DNA from: Blastococcus litoris
GTDB taxonomy: Bacteria; Actinomycetota; Actinomycetes; Mycobacteriales; Geodermatophilaceae
Assembly (NCBI RefSeq): GCF_003075095.1
Contig: NZ_QCZF01000003.1
Location: 124,001-188,000 of the forward strand
Direction: 5' to 3'
DNA: 64,000 nucleotides
This document shows, one piece after another, positions 60,555 through 64,000 of this stretch. The position numbers were made by a program, and so were the translations under genes. The notes under the pieces are model-generated. The model searched no databases and was not told the origin of the DNA. It was given only the letters and a program-made list of their open reading frames with translations. Each line of letters opens with the position of its first letter. Positions within the stretch are counted from its first letter, which is position 1.

Positions 60555-61197
60555 CCTTCAGGCCGGCCATGACGTGGCCCCGGACGATCGCCTCGGCCTT
60601 GTCGGCGTCCCGGTCGCGGATCGCCTCGTAGATCAGCTGGTGTTCGTCCAGCGCGACGACGAGCGCCTCGTCCGAGGTGACGGCGGCGGCCTCGATGTTG
60701 AAGAAGTAGGACTGGTTGCCGGTCGCCAGGCCCCGCATGCGGGTGTTGCCGCCGGCCGCCAGGACCGCGTCGTGGAAGTCGGCGTTCGTCTCGACGACCT
60801 TGGCCCGGTCCAGCGCCTCGTCCAGCGACGTCCGGGCGTGGTGCTGCAGGGTCTCCCCGAGCGTGGCCAGCGCCTCGGGGGTGGCCCGCTCCGCCGCCAA
60901 CCGGGCGGCGTAGCCCTCCAGGGCGGCGCGGACCTCGTAGATCTCCCTGACCTCCGGGAGCGTGAACTCGCGGACCATCAGGCCGTGCCGTGACCGGACC
61001 GCCAGGCCGTCGTTGATCAGCCGCACGAGGGCCTCGCGGACCGGTGTCCGGCTGGCCCCCAGCTCCGCGGCGATCTCGGTCTCGACCAACCGCTGGTTGG
61101 GGCGGTAGACGCCGGTGACGATGCGGTGGTGGACGGCGGCGTAGACCGCCTCGGACAACGACCCGTGCACGGGCTCGACCGGCTTCGTGACCGTCAC
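60535..61197 (-). CDS. GntR family regulator, FadR/FCD subfamily
   Basis: A 220-aa repressor-type protein. Winged helix at 15-75: LVETEIAAELGASRTPVREALVRLINDGL is the recognition region, followed by the wing RSRHGLMVREFT. The FCD ligand domain has EIYEVRAALEGYAARLAA, with metal-binding His/Asp residues in NADFHDAVL and EHQLIYEAIRDRD. GTG 61197 follows GGAGAGGGG; the frame is open upstream but non-conserved. It lies divergently next to a branched-chain amino-acid ABC operon whose promoter region has a matching dyad, so it very likely controls that operon. Ligand unknown. Confidence 0.92.
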   Translation of the reverse strand: MTVTKPVEPVHGSLSEAVYAAVHHRIVTGVYRPNQRLVETEIAAELGASRTPVREALVRLINDGLAVRSRHGLMVREFTLPEVREIYEVRAALEGYAARLAAERATPEALATLGETLQHHARTSLDEALDRAKVVETNADFHDAVLAAGGNTRMRGLATGNQSYFFNIEAAAVTSDEALVVALDEHQLIYEAIRDRDADKAEAIVRGHVMAGLKVIESFL

Positions 61198-61327
61198 GGT
61201 GCCCCTCTCCAGCTGATCTGCGACGGCGATGTTACGGCTCGCGAACGTCCTGGTGACGCGACGCTCGGGCTCCGCCACGTCCCGATCGTCCTCTCGCCGA
61301 CCCGTTGACATCGACGTGTCGACGCTC

Positions 61328-61371
61328 ACATACTCCCGCAGCATACGAGGCTGCATACAGAGCCGTATGCA
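61328..61371. promoter_or_regulatory. Operator cluster for the GntR regulator upstream of livK
   Basis: A perfect dyad TGCATAC-N6-GTATGCA spans 61352-61371. A further GCATAC is at 61341 and an ACATAC at 61328, so half-sites recur every 12-13 bp on one face of the helix. It lies 28 bp before the livK start. Confidence 0.7.
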
Positions 61372-61399
61372 AGCCGTCCCTTCCAGCTGAAGGACTGCC

Positions 61400-62575
61400 G
61401 TGCTGACTCCGAACCGACTCCTGAAGCCCGCCGCCGCTCTCGGTCTGGCGGTCGTCCTGGCGGCCTGCGGCGGCACCGCCGCCAACACCGGCGGCGGGGG
61501 CGGCGACCCCGCGTCCGGCGGTGACAGCGACGCCGTTGAGGGCGCCGTCAACATCGGCGCCGTGCTGCCGCTCACCGGCAGCAGCGCCTCCATCGGCGAG
61601 GACCAGCGCCGTGGCATCGAGCTCGCCGTCGCCAAGATCAACGAGGACGGCGGGGTCATGGGCAAGGACCTCAACGTCATCGTCGAGGACTCCGCCGGCG
61701 CCGCGAACGCGGCCATCGACGCGGCCAAGAAGCTGGTCAGCGTCGACGACGTCGCGGCCGTGATGGGGGAGTACTCCTCCGGCGTCACCGTGCCGCTGGG
61801 TCAGTACCTCCAGCAGGAGGGCGTGATCCACATGAACGTCGGCTCGTCCTCGCCCGAGATCGCCGGGATCGGCGACAAGTCCTTCTCCGTGATCGGCCTG
61901 GACACGATCGCCAGCAAGTTCGCCTCCGAGCAGCTGGCCGAGCGCGGCCTCATGAAGGCCGCGATCATGGTGCCCAACAACTCCTACGGCGAGGGGATCG
62001 TCGACCCGTTCACCGAGGCCTACGAGGCGGCCGGCGGCTCGGTCACCGAGACGATCCTCTACACCGAGGGCCAGACCAGCTACCGCGCCGAGCTGGAGCG
62101 CATCGCCGCTTCCCAGCCCGACGTCGTCCTGTACAGCGCGTACGGCCAGGACTCGTCGGTCATCAACCAGCAGGCCTTCGAGGGCGGCATGCAGGAGACC
62201 CCGTGGTTCGGGATCTACCTGACGATGTGCACGTCGGACTCCGCACCCGAGACCGTCCAGGACCAGATCGGCATGGACGTGAACTACGTCGGCCCCGAGG
62301 GGCAGGACTACCAGGACGCCTACCAGGAGGAGTACGGCGAGGACTTCGCCTCCACCTTCAGCGGCTACACCTACGACGCCACGATGATGCTGGCCGAGGC
62401 CATCGAGAAGGCCGGGTCCACCGACGCGGACGCCATCGCCGAGGCGCTCGGGACGATCGGGCAGGGCTACGCCGGGGTGACCGGTGACATCACCTTCGAC
62501 GACCAGAACCAGCGGTCGGACCAGCCCTACCTCGTCCTGAAGTACACCGACGGCAAGGTCGTCGAGGAGAGCTGA
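61400..62575 (+). CDS. Branched-chain amino-acid-type ABC substrate-binding lipoprotein
   Basis: A 391-aa periplasmic-type binding protein (Peripla_BP_6, LivK-like). The lipoprotein signal ends in LAACGG; a Gly-rich linker follows. GAVLPLTGSSASIGEDQRRGIELAVAKINEDGG is the canonical LivK start of the first lobe. The C-terminal VTGDITFDDQNQRSDQPYLVLKY is the usual end. These bind Leu/Ile/Val, aromatic acids, urea or amides; the ligand is not predictable. GTG 61400 follows GAAGGA. It is first of a liv operon under probable GntR control. A strong hairpin sits before the permease gene. Confidence 0.92.
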   Translation: MLTPNRLLKPAAALGLAVVLAACGGTAANTGGGGGDPASGGDSDAVEGAVNIGAVLPLTGSSASIGEDQRRGIELAVAKINEDGGVMGKDLNVIVEDSAGAANAAIDAAKKLVSVDDVAAVMGEYSSGVTVPLGQYLQQEGVIHMNVGSSSPEIAGIGDKSFSVIGLDTIASKFASEQLAERGLMKAAIMVPNNSYGEGIVDPFTEAYEAAGGSVTETILYTEGQTSYRAELERIAASQPDVVLYSAYGQDSSVINQQAFEGGMQETPWFGIYLTMCTSDSAPETVQDQIGMDVNYVGPEGQDYQDAYQEEYGEDFASTFSGYTYDATMMLAEAIEKAGSTDADAIAEALGTIGQGYAGVTGDITFDDQNQRSDQPYLVLKYTDGKVVEES

Positions 62576-62582
62576 GCGGAAG

Positions 62583-62616
62583 CCCGTCCGGGCCCGCCGC
62601 CGCGGGCCCGGACGGG
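62583..62616 (+). terminator. Intra-operon hairpin after the binding-protein gene
   Basis: Perfect 15-bp stem (62583-62597 with 62602-62616) and 4-nt loop, between livK and livH of one operon. Most likely a partial terminator or 3' stabiliser that gives more binding protein than permease. Confidence 0.75.
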
Positions 62617-62658
62617 ACACCCCTCGCCCGACCCACTGCCTGCCCGGGAGGCGGACGC

Positions 62659-63558
62659 GTGCTCACCCAGATCATCATCGACACGCTCGTGCGCACGTCG
62701 CAGCTGAGCCTCATCGCCGTCGGTCTCTCCATGACGTGGGGGATCGTCAGGTTCGCCAACGTCGCCCACGTCCAGTTCGCGCCGGTCGGGGCCTACCTGG
62801 CCCTCGTGGCCGCCTCCGGGATCGGGCTCGGCGTCGTCCTCGGGTCGGTCGTCGGCATCCTCGCGGCCGGCGTCCTCGGGGTGCTGCTGCACCTGTTCTT
62901 CTTCCGCCGGCTGTCGTCGTTCAGCAGCGCCACGGCGCTGATCGGCTCGCTCGCGCTGTCCATCGTCATCACCGCGACGATCCAGGCGATCGCCGGTCCG
63001 CGGCCCGAGCGCCTCCCCCTCGCGCCCGCTCCCGGCCTGCGGCTCGGCGATGCCGTGGTGACCCGGGCGCAGATCTGGGTCGTCGCGCTGACGGTGGCGA
63101 TCTTCGCCGTCCTCTTCTTCGTCCTGGCGTTCACCAACGCCGGCCGCGCGGTGCGCTGCGCGGCGACCAATCCCGACCTGGCCTCGGCCAGCGGCATGGA
63201 CGTCCGCCGGGTCTCGACGTCGGTGGTGTTCCTCGCCGCCGCCATGGCGGCGACGGGCGGGGTCTTCATCGCCGCGGACACGTCCATCTCCCTGGAGATG
63301 GGCAGCGCGCTGCTGCTGGCCGTCTTCGCCGCCGTGATCATGGGCGGCATCGGCAGCGTGGGCGGGTCGCTGCTCGCCGCGGCGGTGCTCGCCCTCGCCG
63401 AGAGCACGGTCCTGCGCGTCGACTTCGGCGCGATCTTCGGCGGCGACCCCCTGCTCGTGCCGGTGAGCTACCGGCCGGCGGTCGGCTTCGTCGCCGTCAT
63501 CCTCGTGATGCTCCTGCGTCCCCAGGGGCTCTTCGGCCTGGGAGGCCGACGTGCTTGA
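62659..63558 (+). CDS. Branched-chain amino-acid ABC permease, LivH type
   Basis: A 299-aa membrane protein with about eight helices. GLSMTWGIVRFANVAHVQFAPVGAYLAL is the LivH N-terminal signature, and RAVRCAATNPDLASASGMDVRRVSTSVVFLAAAMAATGGV is the ATPase-coupling loop region. The C-terminus reads VLMLLRPQGLFG-like (VMLLRPQGLFGLGGRRA). GTG 62659 follows GGGAGG. The stop lies 8 nt inside the next permease gene, showing tight coupling. The family partner LivG/LivF ATPases must lie past the window. Confidence 0.95.
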   Translation: MLTQIIIDTLVRTSQLSLIAVGLSMTWGIVRFANVAHVQFAPVGAYLALVAASGIGLGVVLGSVVGILAAGVLGVLLHLFFFRRLSSFSSATALIGSLALSIVITATIQAIAGPRPERLPLAPAPGLRLGDAVVTRAQIWVVALTVAIFAVLFFVLAFTNAGRAVRCAATNPDLASASGMDVRRVSTSVVFLAAAMAATGGVFIAADTSISLEMGSALLLAVFAAVIMGGIGSVGGSLLAAAVLALAESTVLRVDFGAIFGGDPLLVPVSYRPAVGFVAVILVMLLRPQGLFGLGGRRA

Positions 63559-64000
63559 TTTCCTCCTCTACGTCGCCACCGTCGCGGCGATCTACGCGCT
63601 CTTCGCGCTCAGCCTCAACCTGCAGGCCGGCGTCACGGGCCTGCTCAACTTCGGGCACGTCGCCTTCTTCGGCATCGGGGCCTACGCGTCGGGCATCGTC
63701 GCCCTGCACGGCGGGAGCTGGCTGCTCGGCATCGTGGTCGGCATCGTCGCCGCCAGCCTGCTCGGCGCCGCGATCGGCCGCCTCGGCCGGACGCTGGCCG
63801 CCGACTACTGGGCGATCGTCACCCTGGCCGTGGCCGAGTGCCTCCGGCTGGTCGTGGTCAACGAGAGCGCGCTGACCGGCGGGCCCCAGGGGATCAGCGG
63901 CATCGCCGGCCCCTTCACCGGGCTCACCGGCATCGGCTCGGCCATCGTCTGGCTGGTCCTCTGCATCGCCCTCGCCGGCGTGGCGTACCTGATCGCCGAG
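63551..64000 (+). CDS. Branched-chain amino-acid ABC permease, LivM type, 5' part
   Basis: First 150 codons of the second permease, cut by the window end. YALFALSLNLQAGVTGLLNFGHVAFFGIGAYASGIVAL is the LivM N-terminal signature. Further on come YWAIVTLAVAECLRLVVVNESALTGGPQGISGI, the conserved LivM loop. GTG 63551 overlaps the LivH stop by 8 nt. No frameshift is seen. The rest of the gene and the ATPases are beyond the window. Confidence 0.95.
   Translation, partial: MLDFLLYVATVAAIYALFALSLNLQAGVTGLLNFGHVAFFGIGAYASGIVALHGGSWLLGIVVGIVAASLLGAAIGRLGRTLAADYWAIVTLAVAECLRLVVVNESALTGGPQGISGIAGPFTGLTGIGSAIVWLVLCIALAGVAYLIAE

Overview
The window reads as one stretch of chromosome from a high-GC actinobacterium. 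The grounds are near-universal G/C third positions, frequent GTG starts, GTGA/ATGA stop-start overlaps, an HspR/HAIR heat-shock circuit, a mycothiol-type formaldehyde dehydrogenase, DprE1/DprE2, and a gene order (dcd, Fe-S reductase, dnaK-grpE-dnaJ-hspR, clpB, pyrE, fba, purA, purD, purB, purC, purSQL, purF, purM) that broadly follows the Mycobacterium tuberculosis Rv03xx and Rv07xx-08xx regions. No mycolate genes are seen. A Geodermatophilales/Frankiales-type soil actinobacterium is my best guess, but the genus cannot be fixed from this sequence.

Region by region: 1-3 kb has a truncated subtilisin-like protease, dUMP-forming dCTP deaminase and a CynX-type MFS carrier. 3-7 kb has a large membrane Fe-S reductase and a PadR/HAAS-type regulatory pair. 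7-10.6 kb has dprE1-dprE2 facing ubiA-PAP2, together the route to decaprenyl-phospho-arabinose. 10.6-15.7 kb is the dnaK-grpE-dnaJ-hspR-marR operon behind a HAIR box. 15.7-18 kb is a MarR/MFS efflux pair behind a perfect 15-bp palindrome. 18-22 kb has OhrR/OsmC and HAIR-controlled clpB. 22-26 kb has small membrane proteins, a membrane-anchored molybdopterin oxidoreductase with an internal twin-arginine motif, and a FAS1 lipoprotein. 26-31.5 kb has tspO, pyrE, two flavoproteins, fba, a DUF3151 protein and a 47-aa membrane microprotein. 31.5-34 kb has a sugar-type ABC pair and an unknown gene. 34-47.5 kb carries purine synthesis (purA, purD, purB, purC, purS, purQ, purL) with GDPD, RsgA and AI-2E-type genes mixed in. 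47.5-53 kb has an OFA-family MFS with its small subunit, mycothiol formaldehyde detoxification and DUF genes. 53-55.7 kb has purF-purM. 55.8-64 kb has a giant indolepyruvate-ferredoxin-oxidoreductase-type enzyme, PucR and GntR regulators, and the start of a branched-chain amino-acid ABC transporter that runs off the end.

The most unusual item is at 42.7-43.8 kb. A DUF559/Vsr-fold nuclease-like gene sits between purC and purS, framed by two 57-nt hairpins of identical architecture whose paired positions co-vary. It looks like a nuclease gene travelling with its own palindromic elements, by analogy with REP/RAYT systems. Other points: DprE1 has Ala at the position of the benzothiazinone-target Cys; nine genes have a TANNNT hexamer 6-8 nt before the start codon, suggesting many leaderless transcripts; dnaK and clpB share a degenerate HAIR element; and a perfect dyad lies upstream of the liv operon.

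No tRNA, rRNA, CRISPR array, IS transposase or phage gene was recognised.
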